DNA of 64,000 nucleotides. Source: Atherix ibis (lineage: Eukaryota; Arthropoda; Insecta; Diptera; Athericidae). Of the stretch, positions 23,305 to 36,463 are shown piece by piece; the first letter of the stretch is position 1; each line of letters starts with the position of its first letter. Location of the stretch: NCBI GenBank assembly GCA_958298945.1, contig OY282610.1, positions 51,901,667 to 51,965,666 of the forward strand, read 5' to 3'. A program made the position numbers and the translations under genes. The notes beneath the pieces are model-generated. The model was not told the origin of the DNA, made no database searches, and saw only the letters and a list, made by a program, of their open reading frames with translations.

Positions 23305-25109
23305 TCAGGATAATAAGAATAATTATTAGTTTCACATATGTATGCGCATTAACTTCATTAAACAAATTTTCGAAAAAATTTCCTTTTTCATAGAAAAATA
23401 GAAATTTAAAAAAAAATTTAATGATCTTTTGGCAAATTTTTCTCAAAACTCCCACCGAAATTTATCGTGACATGTCATTTTCCTTCCAATCATTATATTA
23501 AGAGTCATAGAAGGTTTGCCTGAAAGTGTGCAATGACACCACAAAATAAATTCTAAAAAACCTTAATTTTTATACAAAAAAAAAGAATTTTAATAAAGAA
23601 AACAATTAATTTTATGAATTTTTTCTCAAAATCACCAACAAAAATTTATCCAGAAAGGATATTCTCATTCCAATCGAGAAAATATGTATTGGAGAAGCTT
23701 TGCCTGAAAGTACGCAATGACACCATAAAAACAATTCTAAAAACCTTAATTTGTATACAAAAAAAAAACGAATTTTAAGAAAGAAAACTATAAATTTTAT
23801 GAATTTTTTCTCAAAATCACCAACAAAAATTTATCCAGAAAGGATATTCTCATTCCAATCGAGAAAATATGTATTGGAGAAGCTTTGCCTGAAAGTACGC
23901 AATGACACCATAAAAACAATTCTAAAAACCTTAATTTGTATACAAAAAAAAACTAATTTTAGGAAAGAAAACTATAAATTTTATGAATTTTTTCTCAAAA
24001 TCACCAACAAAAATTTATCCAGAAAGGATATTCTCATTCCAATCGAGAAAATATGCATTGGAGAAGCTTTGCCTAAAAGTACGCAATGACACCATAAAAA
24101 CCGTTCTAAAAACCTTAATTTTTATACAAAAAAAACGAATTTTAATAAAGAAAACAATTAGTTTTATGAATTTTTTCTCAAAATCACCAACAAAAATTTA
24201 TCCAGAAAGGATATTCTCATTCCAATCGAGAAAATATGCATTGGAGAAGCTTTGCCTAAAAGTACACAATGACACGATAAAAACCGTTCTAAAAACCTTA
24301 ATTTTTATACAAAAAAAACGAATTTTAAGAAAGAAAACCATAAATTTTATGAATTTTTTCTCAAAATCACCAACAAAAATTTATCCAGAAATAATATTCT
24401 CATTCCAATCGAGAAAATATGCATTGGAGAAGCTTTGCCTGAAAGTACGCAATGACACCATAAAAACAATTCTAAAAACCTTAATTTTTATACAAAAAAA
24501 ATGAATTTTAAGAAAGAAAACCATAAATTTTATGAATTTTTTCTCAAAACCACCAACAAAAATTTATCCAGAAAGAATTTTCTCATTCCAATGAGAATAA
24601 TATGAATTGGAGAAGCTTTGCCTGAAAGTGCACAATCATACCCCAAACAAACATCTCCAAAAAACCACCATTTTCATAGATAAAAACAAATTTTAAGAGA
24701 AAGTGGACTCAGTGTAATAATTGTTGCCTCCTATTTTTTGAGAAAACTGGGTGCCTGGTGTAAAAATTGGATTTTCGTGAATATTGTCACAAATTTTCGA
24801 ATTTTTGTGGTTTTTTGCATATCTTTAGGTGGTCAATTTATTTTGCTTTCAGTAAATAAAAAATTTAATTTTAGGCAATTTTTTTTTAATAGTGCTCATA
24901 AAAATTTATTCTGAAAGGATATTCCTTTTTCGATCAGGATAATATGGATCTAGAAGGCTATGTTAAAGTGTATGTAATGAAACCATGAAACAAATTGCCA
25001 TTTTTATCCAAAAGAGCAAACTTTATTTTTAAAAAAATACAGCGAACTTTAGGTATTTTTTTTTAAAACGCCTGGAAAAAATTTTCCTGTAAGGACTTTT
25101 TTAGTCCGA
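23305..25109 (+). repeat. HOR unit 16: A block a-b-c-a-d
   Basis: Length 1805 bp. Its markers are TTAACTTCATT in Y, AAACTAATTTTAGG in c, CAATTAGTTTT and AGTACACAATGACACG in the inner a, GAAATAATATTC in d, ATAGATAAAAAC in W, GCTCATAAAAA in X and AAAAGAGCAAAC at the X end. Unit 19 has all of these. Confidence 0.93.
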
Positions 25110-26916
25110 TCAGGATAATAAGAATAATTATTAGTTTCACATATGTATGCGCATTAACATCATTAAACAAATTTTCGAAAAAATTTCCTTTTTCATAGAA
25201 AAATAGAAATTTAAAAAAAAATTTAATGATCTTTTGGCAAATTTTTCTCAAAACTCCCACCAAAATTTTTCGTGACATGTCATTTTCCTTCCAATCATTT
25301 TATTAAGAGTCATAGAAGGTTTGCCTGAAAGTGTGCAATGACACCACAAAATAAATTCTAAAAAACCTTAATTTTTATACAAAAAAAAAGAATTTTAATA
25401 AAGAAAACAATTAATTTTATGAATTTTTTCTCAAAATCACCAACAAAAATTTATCCAGGAAGGATATTCTCATTCCAATCGAGAAAATATGTATTGGAGA
25501 AGCTTTGCCTGAAAGTACGCAATGACACCATAAAAACAATTCTAAAAACCTTAATTTGTATACAAAAAAAAACGAATTTTAAGAAAGAAAACTATAAATT
25601 TTATGAATTTTTTCTCAAAATCACCAACAAAAATTTATCCAGAAAGGATATTCTCATTCCAATCGAGAAAATATATATTGGAGAAGCTTTGCCTAAAAGT
25701 AAGCAATGACACCATAAAAACAATTCTAAAAACCTTAATTTGTATACAAAAAAAAAACGAATTTTAGGAAAGAAAACTATAAATTTTATGAATTTTTTCT
25801 CAAAATCACCAACAAAAATTTATCCAGAAAGGATATTCTCATTCCAATCGAGAAAATATGCATTGGAGAAGCTTTGCCTAAAAGTACGCAATGACACCAT
25901 AAAAACCGTTCTAAAAACCCTAATTTTTATACAAAAAAAAACGAATTTTAAGAAAGAAAACCATAAATTTTATGAATTTTTTCTCAAAATCACCAACAAA
26001 AATTTATCCAGAAAGGATATTCTCATTCCAATCGAGAAAATATGCATTGGAGAAGCTTTGCCTAAAAGTACACAATGACACGATAAAAACCGTTCTAAAA
26101 ACCTTAATTTTTATACAAAAAAAAACGAATTTTAAGAAAGAAAACCATAAATTTTATGAATTTTTTCTCAAAATCACCAACAAAAATTTATCCAGAAATA
26201 ATATTCTCATTCCAATCGAGAAAATATGCATTGGAGAAGCTTTGCCTGAAAGTACGCAATGACACCATAAAAACAATTCTAAAAACCTTAATTTTTATAC
26301 AAAAAAAATGAATTTTAAGAAAGAAAACCATAAATTTTATGAATTTTTTCTCAAAACCACCAACAAAAATTTATCCAGAAAGAATTTTCTCATTCCAATG
26401 AGAATAATATGAATTGGAGAAGCTTTGCCTGAAAGTGCACAATCATACCCCAAACAAACATCTCCAAAAAACCACCATTTTCATAGATAAAAACAAATTT
26501 TAAGAGAAAGTGGACTCAGTGTAATAATTGTTGCCTCCTATTTTTTGAGAAAACTGGGTGCCTGGTGTAAAAATTGGATTTTCGTGAATATTGTCACAAA
26601 TTTTCGAATTTTTGTGGTTTTTTGCATATCTTTAGGTGGTCAATTTATTTTGCTTTCAGTAAATAAAAAATTTAATTTTAGGCAATTTTTTTTTAATAGT
26701 GCTCATAAAAATTTATTCTGAAAGGATATTCCTTTTTCGATCAGGATAATATGGATCTAGAAGGCTATGTTAAAGTGTATGTAATGAAACCATGAAACAA
26801 ATTGCCATTTTTATCCAAAAGAGCAAACTTTATTTTTAAAAAAATACAGCGAACTTTAGGTATTTTTTTTTAAAACGCCTGGAAAAAATTTTCCTGTAAG
26901 GACTTTTTTAGTCCGA
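25110..26916 (+). repeat. HOR unit 17: A block a-b-c-d-d, recombinant of units 18 and 16
   Basis: Length 1807 bp. The front has unit-18 markers (CACCAAAATTTTTCG, CCAGGAAGGAT, ATATATTGG, AGTAAGCAATG, AAAACCCTAATTT). The back has unit-16 markers (AGTACACAATGACACG, GAAATAATATTC, ATAGATAAAAAC, GCTCATAAAAA, AAAAGAGCAAAC). The switch lies in 25966-26014. One front marker is exceptional: AAAGAATTTT near 25390 is unit-16-like. Confidence 0.93.
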
Positions 26917-28537
26917 TCAGGATAATAAGAATAATTATTAGTTTCACATATGTATGCGCATTAACATCATTAAACAAATTTTCGAAAAAATTTCCTTTTT
27001 CATAGAAAAATAGAAATTTAAAAAAAAATTTAATGATCTTTTGGCAAATTTTTCTCAAAACTCCCACCAAAATTTTTCGTGACATGTCATTTTCCTTCCA
27101 ATCATTTTATTAAGAGTCATAGAAGGTTTGCCTGAAAGTGTGCAATGACACCACAAAATAAATTCTAAAAAACCTTAATTTTTATACAAAAAAAAACGAA
27201 TTTTAATAAAGAAAACAATTAATTTTATGAATTTTTTCTCAAAATCACCAACAAAAATTTATCCAGGAAGGATATTCTCATTCCAATCGAGAAAATATGT
27301 ATTGGAGAAGCTTTGCCTGAAAGTACGCAATGACACCATAAAAACAATTCTAAAAACCTTAATTTGTATACAAAAAAAAACGAATTTTAAGAAAGAAAAC
27401 TATAAATTTTATGAATTTTTTCTCAAAATCACCAACAAAAATTTATCCAGAAAGGATATTCTCATTCCAATCGAGAAAATATATATTGGAGAAGCTTTGC
27501 CTAAAAGTAAGCAATGACACCATAAAAACAATTCTAAAAACCTTAATTTGTATACAAAAAAAAACGAATTTTAGGAAAGAAAACTATAAATTTTATGAAT
27601 TTTTTCTCAAAATCACCAACAAAAATTTATCCAGAAAGGATATTCTCATTCCAATCGAGAAAATATGCATTGGAGAAGCTTTGCCTAAAAGTACGCAATG
27701 ACACCATAAAAACCGTTCTAAAAACCCTAATTTTTATACAAAAAAAACGAATTTTAAGAAAGAAAACCATAAATTTTATGAATTTTTTCTCAAAATCACC
27801 AACAAAAATTTATCCAGAAATGATATTCTCATTCCGATCGAGAAAATATGCATTGGAGAAGCTTTGCATGACACCATAAAAACAATTCTAAAAACCTTAA
27901 TTTTTATACAAAAAAAATGAATTTTAAGAAAGAAAACCATAAATTTTATGAATTTTTTCTCAAAACCACCAACAAAAATTTATCCAGAAAGAATTTTCTC
28001 ATTCCAATGAGAATAATATGAATTGGAGAAGCTTTGCCTGAAAGTGCACAATCATACCCCAAATAAACATCTCCAAAAAACCACCATTTTCATAGAGAAA
28101 AACAAATTTTAAGAGAAAGTGGACTCAGTGTAATAATTGTTGCCTCCTATTTTTTGAGAAAACTTGGTGCCTGGTGTAAAAATTGGATTTTCGTGAATCA
28201 CCAACAAAAATTGGTCACAAATTTTCGAATTTTTGTGGTTTTTTGCATATCTTTAGGTGGTTAATTTATTTTGCTTTCAGTAAATAAAACATTTAATTTT
28301 AGGCAATTTTTTTTTAATAGTGCTCACAAAAATTTATTCTGAAAGGATATTCCTTTTTCGATCAGGATAATATGGATCTAGAAGGCTATGTTAAAGTGTA
28401 TGTAATGAAACCATGAAACAAATTGCCATTTTTATCCAAAAAAGCAAACTTTATTTTTAAAAAAATACAGCGAACTTTAGGTATTTTTTTTTAAAACGCC
28501 TGGAAAAAATTTTCCTGTAAGGACTTTTTTAGTCCGA
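26917..28537 (+). repeat. HOR unit 18: A block a-b-c-d
   Basis: Length 1621 bp. Its markers are CACCAAAATTTTTCG, CCAGGAAGGAT, AGTAAGCAATG, ATTCCGATCGAG, a 14-15-bp loss giving GCTTTGCATGACACC near 27865, CCAAATAAACATC in W, the CACCAACAAAAATTGG patch in V at 28199, and GTGGTTAATTT. Unit 20 shares them. Confidence 0.93.
28199..28214 (+). other. Conversion-like patch in V, unit 18
   Basis: V normally reads GTGAATATTGTCAC. Here it reads GTGAAT, then CACCAACAAAAATTGG, then TCAC, a net gain of 12 bp. CACCAACAAAAAT is identical to the core of the A monomer, which suggests a very short copied tract. Confidence 0.8.
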
Positions 28538-30344
28538 TCAGGATAATAAGAATAATTATTAGTTTCACATATGTATGCGCATTAACTTCATTAAACAAAT
28601 TTTCGAAAAAATTTCCTTTTTCATAGAAAAATAGAAATTTAAAAAAAAATTTAATGATCTTTTGGCAAATTTTTCTCAAAACTCCCACCGAAATTTATCG
28701 TGACATGTCATTTTCCTTCCAATCATTATATTAAGAGTCATAGAAGGTTTGCCTGAAAGTGTGCAATGACACCACAAAATAAATTCTAAAAAACCTTAAT
28801 TTTTATACAAAAAAAAAGAATTTTAATAAAGAAAACAATTAATTTTATGAATTTTTTCTCAAAATCACCAACAAAAATTTATCCAGAAAGGATATTCTCA
28901 TTCCAATCGAGAAAATATGTATTGGAGAAGCTTTGCCTGAAAGTACGCAATGACACCATAAAAACAATTCTAAAAACCTTAATTTGTATACAAAAAAAAA
29001 AACGAATTTTAAGAAAGAAAACTATAAATTTTATGAATTTTTTCTCAAAATCACCAACAAAAATTTATCCAGAAAGGATATTCTCATTCCAATCGAGAAA
29101 ATATGTATTGGAGAAGCTTTGCCTGAAAGTACGCAATGACACCATAAAAACAATTCTAAAAACCTTAATTTGTATACAAAAAAAAACTAATTTTAGGAAA
29201 GAAAACTATAAATTTTATGAATTTTTTCTCAAAATCACCAACAAAAATTTATCCAGAAAGGATATTCTCATTCCAATCGAGAAAATATGCATTGGAGAAG
29301 CTTTGCCTAAAAGTACGCAATGACACCATAAAAACCGTTCTAAAAACCTTAATTTTTATACAAAAAAAACGAATTTTAATAAAGAAAACAATTAGTTTTA
29401 TGAATTTTTTCTCAAAATCACCAACAAAAATTTATCCAGAAAGGATATTCTCATTCCAATCGAGAAAATATGCATTGGAGAAGCTTTGCCTAAAAGTACA
29501 CAATGACACGATAAAAACCGTTCTAAAAACCTTAATTTTTATACAAAAAAAAACGAATTTTAAGAAAGAAAACCATAAATTTTATGAATTTTTTCTCAAA
29601 ATCACCAACAAAAATTTATCCAGAAATAATATTCTCATTCCAATCGAGAAAATATGCATTGGAGAAGCTTTGCCTGAAAGTACGCAATGACACCATAAAA
29701 ACAATTCTAAAAACCTTAATTTTTATACAAAAAAAATGAATTTTAAGAAAGAAAACCATAAATTTTATGAATTTTTTCTCAAAACCACCAACAAAAATTT
29801 ATCCAGAAAGAATTTTCTCATTCCAATGAGAATAATATGAATTGGAGAAGCTTTGCCTGAAAGTGCACAATCATACCCCAAACAAACATCTCCAAAAAAC
29901 CACCATTTTCATAGATAAAAACAAATTTTAAGAGAAAGTGGACTCAGTGTAATAATTGTTGCCTCCTATTTTTTGAGAAAACTGGGTGCCTGGTGTAAAA
30001 ATTGGATTTTCGTGAATATTGTCACAAATTTTCGAATTTTTGTGGTTTTTTGCATATCTTTAGGTGGTCAATTTATTTTGCTTTCAGTAAATAAAAAATT
30101 TAATTTTAGGCAATTTTTTTTTAATAGTGCTCATAAAAATTTATTCTGAAAGGATATTCCTTTTTCGATCAGGATAATATGGATCTAGAAGGCTATGTTA
30201 AAGTGTATGTAATGAAACCATGAAACAAATTGCCATTTTTATCCAAAAGAGCAAACTTTATTTTTAAAAAAATACAGCGAACTTTAGGTATTTTTTTTTA
30301 AAACGCCTGGAAAAAATTTTCCTGTAAGGACTTTTTTAGTCCGA
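28538..30344 (+). repeat. HOR unit 19: A block a-b-c-a-d
   Basis: Length 1807 bp. It matches unit 16 (offset about 5233 bp) in all diagnostic variants, including AAAGAATTTT without the usual C and the inner-a and W variants. The b poly-A run is longer than usual near 28992. Confidence 0.93.
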
Positions 30345-31968
30345 TCAGGATAATAAGAATAATTATTAGTTTCACATATGTATGCGCATTAACATCATTA
30401 AACAAATTTTCGAAAAAATTTCCTTTTTCATAGAAAAATAGAAATTTAAAAAAAAATTTAATGATCTTTTGGCAAATTTTTCTCAAAACTCCCACCAAAA
30501 TTTTTCGTGACATGTCATTTTCCTTCCAATCATTTTATTAAGAGTCATAGAAGGTTTGCCTGAAAGTGTGCAATGACACCACAAAATAAATTCTAAAAAA
30601 CCTTAATTTTTATACAAAAAAAAAACGAATTTTAATAAAGAAAACAATTAATTTTATGAATTTTTTCTCAAAATCACCAACAAAAATTTATCCAGGAAGG
30701 ATATTCTCATTCCAATCGAGAAAATATGTATTGGAGAAGCTTTGCCTGAAAGTACGCAATGACACCATAAAAACAATTCTAAAAACCTTAATTTGTATAC
30801 AAAAAAAAAACGAATTTTAAGAAAGAAAACTATAAATTTTATGAATTTTTTCTCAAAATCACCAACAAAAATTTATCCAGAAAGGATATTCTCATTCCAA
30901 TCGAGAAAATATATATTGGAGAAGCTTTGCCTGAAAGTAAGCAATGACACCATAAAAACAATTCTAAAAACCTTAATTTGTATACAAAAAAAAAACGAAT
31001 TTTAGGAAAGAAAACTATAAATTTTATGAATTTTTTCTCAAAATCACCAACAAAAATTTATCCAGAAAGGATATTCTCATTCCAATCGAGAAAATATGCA
31101 TTGGAGAAGCTTTGCCTAAAAGTACGCAATGACACCATAAAAACCGTTCTAAAAACCCTAATTTTTATACAAAAAAAACGAATTTTAAGAAAGAAAACCA
31201 TAAATTTTATGAATTTTTTCTCAAAATCACCAACAAAAATTTATCCAGAAATGATATTCTCATTCCGATCGAGAAAATATGCATTGGAGAAGCTTTGCAT
31301 GACACCATAAAAACAATTCTAAAAACCTTAATTTTTATACAAAAAAAATGAATTTTAAGAAAGAAAACCATAAATTTTATGAATTTTTTCTCAAAACCAC
31401 CAACAAAAATTTATCCAGAAAGAATTTTCTCATTCCAATGAGAATAATATGAATTGGAGAAGCTTTGCCTGAAAGTGCACAATCATACCCCAAATAAACA
31501 TCTCCAAAAAACCACCATTTTCATAGAGAAAAACAAATTTTAAGAGAAAGTGGACTCAGTGTAATAATTGTTGCCTCCTATTTTTTGAGAAAACTTGGTG
31601 CCTGGTGTAAAAATTGGATTTTCGTGAATCACCAACAAAAATTGGTCACAAATTTTCGAATTTTTGTGGTTTTTTGCATATCTTTAGGTGGTTAATTTAT
31701 TTTGCTTTCAGTAAATAAAACATTTAATTTTAGGCAATTTTTTTTTAATAGTGCTCACAAAAATTTATTCTGAAAGGATATTCCTTTTTCGATCAGGATA
31801 ATATGGATCTAGAAGGCTATGTTAAAGTGTATGTAATGAAACCATGAAACAAATTGCCATTTTTATCCAAAAAAGCAAACTTTATTTTTAAAAAAATACA
31901 GCGAACTTTAGGTATTTTTTTTTAAAACGCCTGGAAAAAATTTTCCTGTAAGGACTTTTTTAGTCCGA
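30345..31968 (+). repeat. HOR unit 20: A block a-b-c-d
   Basis: Length 1624 bp. It matches unit 18 (offset about 3428 bp), including the GCTTTGCATGACACC deletion near 31295 and the V patch at 31630. Small differences are poly-A lengths and CCTGAAAGTAAGC where unit 18 has CCTAAAAGTAAGC. Confidence 0.93.
31630..31645 (+). other. Conversion-like patch in V, unit 20
   Basis: Same CACCAACAAAAATTGG patch as in unit 18, in a unit that also shares every other unit-18 marker. This copy was probably inherited by duplication. Confidence 0.8.
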
Positions 31969-33589
31969 TCAGGATAATAAGAATAATTATTAGTTTCACA
32001 TATGTATGCGCATTAACATCATTAAACAAATTTTCGAAAAAATTTCCTTTTTCATAGAAAAATAGAAATTTAAAAAAAAATTTAATGATCTTTTGGCAAA
32101 TTTTTCTCAAAACTCCCACCGAAATTTATCGTGACATGTCATTTTCCTTCCAATCATTATATTAAGAGTCATAGAAGGTTTGCCTGAAAGTGTGCAATGA
32201 CACCACAAAATAAATTCTAAAAAACCTTAATTTTTATACAAAAAAAACGAATTTTAATAAAGAAAACAATTAATTTTATGAATTTTTTCTCAAAATCACC
32301 AACAAAAATTTATCCAGAAAGGATATTCTCATTCCAATCGAGAAAATATGTATTGGAGAAGCTTTGCCTGAAAGTACGCAATGACACCATAAAAACAATT
32401 CTAAAAACCTTAATTTGTATACAAAAAAAAACGAATTTTAAGAAAGAAAACTATAAATTTTATGAATTTTTTCTCAAAATCACCAACAAAAATTTATCCA
32501 GAAAGGATATTCTCATTCCAATCGAGAAAATATGTATTGGAGAAGCTTTACCTGAAAGTACGCAATGACACCATAAAAACAATTCTAAAAACCTTAATTT
32601 GTATACAAAAAAAAACTAATTTTAGGAAAGAAAACTATAAATTTTATGAATTTTTTCTCAAAATCACCAACAAAAATTTATCCAGAAAGGATATTTTCAT
32701 TCCAATCGAGAAAATATGTATTGGAGAAGCTTTGCCTAAAAGTACGCAATGACACCATAAAAACCGTTCTAAAAACCTTAATTTTTATACAAAAAAAACG
32801 AATTTTAATAAAGAAAACAATTAATTTTATGAATTTTTTCTCAAAATCACCAACAAAAATTTATCCAGAAAGGATATTCTCATTCCAATCGAGAAAATAT
32901 GCATTGGAGAAGCTTTGCCTAAAAGTACGCAATGACACGATAAAAACCGTTCTAAAAACCTTAATTTTTATACAAAAAAAACGAATTTTAAGAAAGAAAA
33001 CCATAAATTTTATGAATTTTTTCTCAAAACCACCAACAAAAATTTATCCAGAAAGAATTTTCTCATTCCAATGAGAATAATATGAATTGGAGAAGCTTTG
33101 CCTGAAAGTGCACAATCATACCCCAAACAAACATCTCCAAAAAACCACCATTTTCATAGATAAAAACAAATTTTAAGAGAAAGTGGACTCAGTGTAATAA
33201 TTGTTGCCTCCTATTTTTTGAGAAAACTGGGTGCCTGGTGTAAAAATTGGATTTTCGTGAATATTGTCACAAATTTTCGAATTTTTGTGGTTTTTTGCAT
33301 ATCTTTAGGTGGTCAATTTATTTTGCTTTCAGTAAATAAAAAATTTAATTTTAGGCAATTTTTTTTTAATAGTGCTCACAAAAATTTATTCTGAAAGGAT
33401 ATTCCTTTTTCGATCAGGATAATATGGATCTAGAAGGCTATGTTAAAGTGTATGTAATGAAACCATGAAACAAATTGCCATTTTTATCCAAAAAAGCAAA
33501 CTTTATTTTTAAAAAAATACAGCGAACTTTAGGTATTTTTTTTTAAAACGCCTGGAAAAAATTTTCCTGTAAGGACTTTTTTAGTCCGA
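31969..33589 (+). repeat. HOR unit 21: A block a-b-c-a
   Basis: Length 1621 bp. It shares AAACTAATTTTAGG, AATGACACGATAAAAACC and ATAGATAAAAAC with units 16 and 19, but lacks type d. It has the private GCTTTACCTG near 32546 and GATATTTTCATTCC, the latter also seen in unit 26. Confidence 0.92.
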
Positions 33590-35025
33590 TCAGGATAATA
33601 AGAATAATTATTAGTTTCACATATGTATGCGCATTAACATCATTAAACAAATTTTCGAAAAAATTTCCTTTTTCATAAAAAAATAGAAATTTAAAAAAAA
33701 ATTTAATGATCTTTTGGCAAATTTTTCTCAAAACTCCCACCGAAATTTATCGTGACATGTCATTTTCCTTCCAATCATTATATTAAGAGTCATAGAAGGT
33801 TTGCCTGAAAGTGTGCAATGACACCACAAAATAAATTCTAAAAAACCTTAATTTTTATACAAAAAAAACGAATTTTAATAAAGAAAACAATTAATTTTAT
33901 GAATTTTTTCTCAAAATCACCAACAAAAATTTATCCAGAAAGGATATTCTCATTCCAATCGAGAAAATATGCATTGGAGAAGCTTTGCCTAAAAGTACGC
34001 AATGACACCATAAAAACCGTTCTAAAAACCTTAATTTTTATACAAAAAAAACGAATTTTAATAAAGAAAACAATTAATTTTATGAATTTGTTCTCAAAAT
34101 CACCAACAAAAATTTATCCAGAAAGGATATTCTCATTCCAATCGAGAAAATATGCATTGGAGAAGCTTTGCCTAAAAGTACGCAATGACACCATAAAAGC
34201 CGTTCTAAAAACCTTAATTTTTATACAAAAAAACCGAATTTTAAGAAAGAAAACCATAAATTTTATGCATTTTTTCTCAAAATCACCAACAAAAATTTAT
34301 CCAGAAATGATATTCTCATTCCAATCGAGAAAATATGCATTGGAGAAGCTTTGCCTGAAAGTACGCAATAACACCATAAAAACAATTCTAAAAACCTTAA
34401 TTTTTATACAAAAAAAATGAATTTTAAGAAAGAAAACCATAAATTTTATGAATTTTTTCTCAAAACCACCAACAAAAATTTATCCAGAAAGAATTTTCTC
34501 ATTCCAATGAGAATAATATGAATTGGAGAAGCTTTGCCTGAAAGTGCACAATCATACCCCAAACAAACATCTCCAAAAAACCACCATTTTCATAGAGAAA
34601 AACAAATTTTAAGAGAAAGTGGACTCAGTGTAATAATTGTTGCCTCCTATTTTTTGAGAAAACTGGGTGCCTGGTGTAAAAATTGGATTTTCGTGAATAT
34701 TGTCACAAATTTTCGAATTTTTGTGGTTTTTTGCATATCTTTAGGTGGTCAATTTATTTTGCTTTCAGTAAATAAAAAATTTAATTTTAGGCAATTTTTT
34801 TTTAATAGTGCTCACAAAAATTTATTCTGAAAGGATATTCCTTTTTCGATCAGGATAATATGGATCTAGAAGGCTATGTTAAAGTGTATGTAATGAAACC
34901 ATGAAACAAATTGCCATTTTTATCCAAAAAAGCAAACTTTATTTTTAAAAAAATACAGCGAACTTTAGGTATTTTTTTTTAAAACGCCTGGAAAAATTTT
35001 TCCTGTAAGGACTTTTTTAGTCCGA
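33590..35025 (+). repeat. HOR unit 22: A block a-a-d
   Basis: Length 1436 bp. With unit 24 it shares GAATTTGTTCTC in the second a, AAAAAACCGAATTTTAAG, and GCATTTTTTCTC in d. CGCAATAACACC in d is shared with units 26 and 27. Unit 23, of another type, sits between the two copies. Confidence 0.93.
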
Positions 35026-36463
35026 TCAGGATAATAAGAATAATTATTATTTTCACATATGTATGCGCATTAACATCATTAAACAAATCTTCGAAAAAAT
35101 TTCCTTTTTCATAGAAAAATAGAAATTTAAAAAAAAATTTAATGATCTTTTGGCAAATTTTTCTCAAAACTCCCACCGAAATTTTTCGTGACATGTCATT
35201 TTCCTTCCAATCATTATATTAAGAGTCATAGAAGGTTTGCCTGAAAGTGTGCAATGACACCACAAAATAAATTCTAAAAAACCTTAATTTTTATACAAAA
35301 AAAAACGAATTTTAATAAAGAAAACAATTAATTTTATGAATTTTTTCTCAAAATCACCAACAAAAATTTATCCAGAAAGGATATTCTCATTCCAATCGAG
35401 AAAATATATATTGGAGAAGCTTTGCCTGAAAGTACGCAATGACACCATAAAAACAATTCTAAAAACCTTAATTTGTATACAAAAAAAAACGAATTTTAGG
35501 AAAGAAAACTATAAATTTTATGAATTTTTTCTCAAAATCACCAACAAAAATTTATCCAGAAAGGATATTCTCATTCCAATCGAGAAAATATGCATTGGAG
35601 AAGCTCTGCCTAAAAGTACGCAATGACACCATAAAAACCGTTCTAAAAACCCTAATTTTTATACAAAAAAAACGAATTTTAAGAAAGAAAACCATAAATT
35701 TTATGAATTTTTTCTCAAAATCACCAACAAAAATTTATCCAGAAATGATATTCTCATTCCAATCGAGAAAATATGCATTGGAGAAGCTTTGCCTGAAAGT
35801 ACGCAATGACACCATAAAAACAATTCTAAAAACCTTAATTTTTATACAAAAAAAATGAATTTTAAGAAAGAAAACCATAAATTTTATGAATTTTTTCTCA
35901 AAACCACCAACAAAAATTTATCCAGAAAGAATTTTCTCATTCCAATGAGAATAATATGAATTGGAGAAGCTTTGCCTGAAAGTGCACAATCATACCCCAA
36001 ATAAACATCTCCAAAAAACCACCATTTTCATAGAGAAAAACAAATTTTAAGAGAAAGTGGACTCAGTGTAATAATTGTTGCCTCCTATTTTTTGAGAAAA
36101 CTGGGTGCCTGGTGTAAAAATTGGATTTTCGTGAATATTGTCACAAATTTTCGAATTTTTGTGGTTTTTTGCATATCTTTAGGTGGTCAATTTATTTTGC
36201 TTTCAGTAAATAAAAAATTTAATTTTAGGCAATTTTTTTTTAATAGTGCTCACAAAAATTTATTCTGAAAGGATATTCCTTTTTCGATCAGGATAATATG
36301 GATCTAGAAGGCTATGTTAAAGTGTATGTAATGAAACCATGAAACAAATTGCCATTTTTATCCAAAAAAGCAAACTTTATTTTTAAAAAAATACAGCGAA
36401 CTTTAGGTATTTTTTTTTAAAACGCCTGGAAAAAATTTTCCTGTAAGGACTTTTTTAGTCCGA
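35026..36463 (+). repeat. HOR unit 23: A block a-c-d
   Basis: Length 1438 bp. It carries part of the unit-18/20 marker set: ATTTTTCGTGAC in Z, ATATATTGG in a, AAAACCCTAATTT in c and CCAAATAAACATC in W. It lacks the V patch and the d deletion. A private TTATTATTTTCAC lies in Y. Confidence 0.92.
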
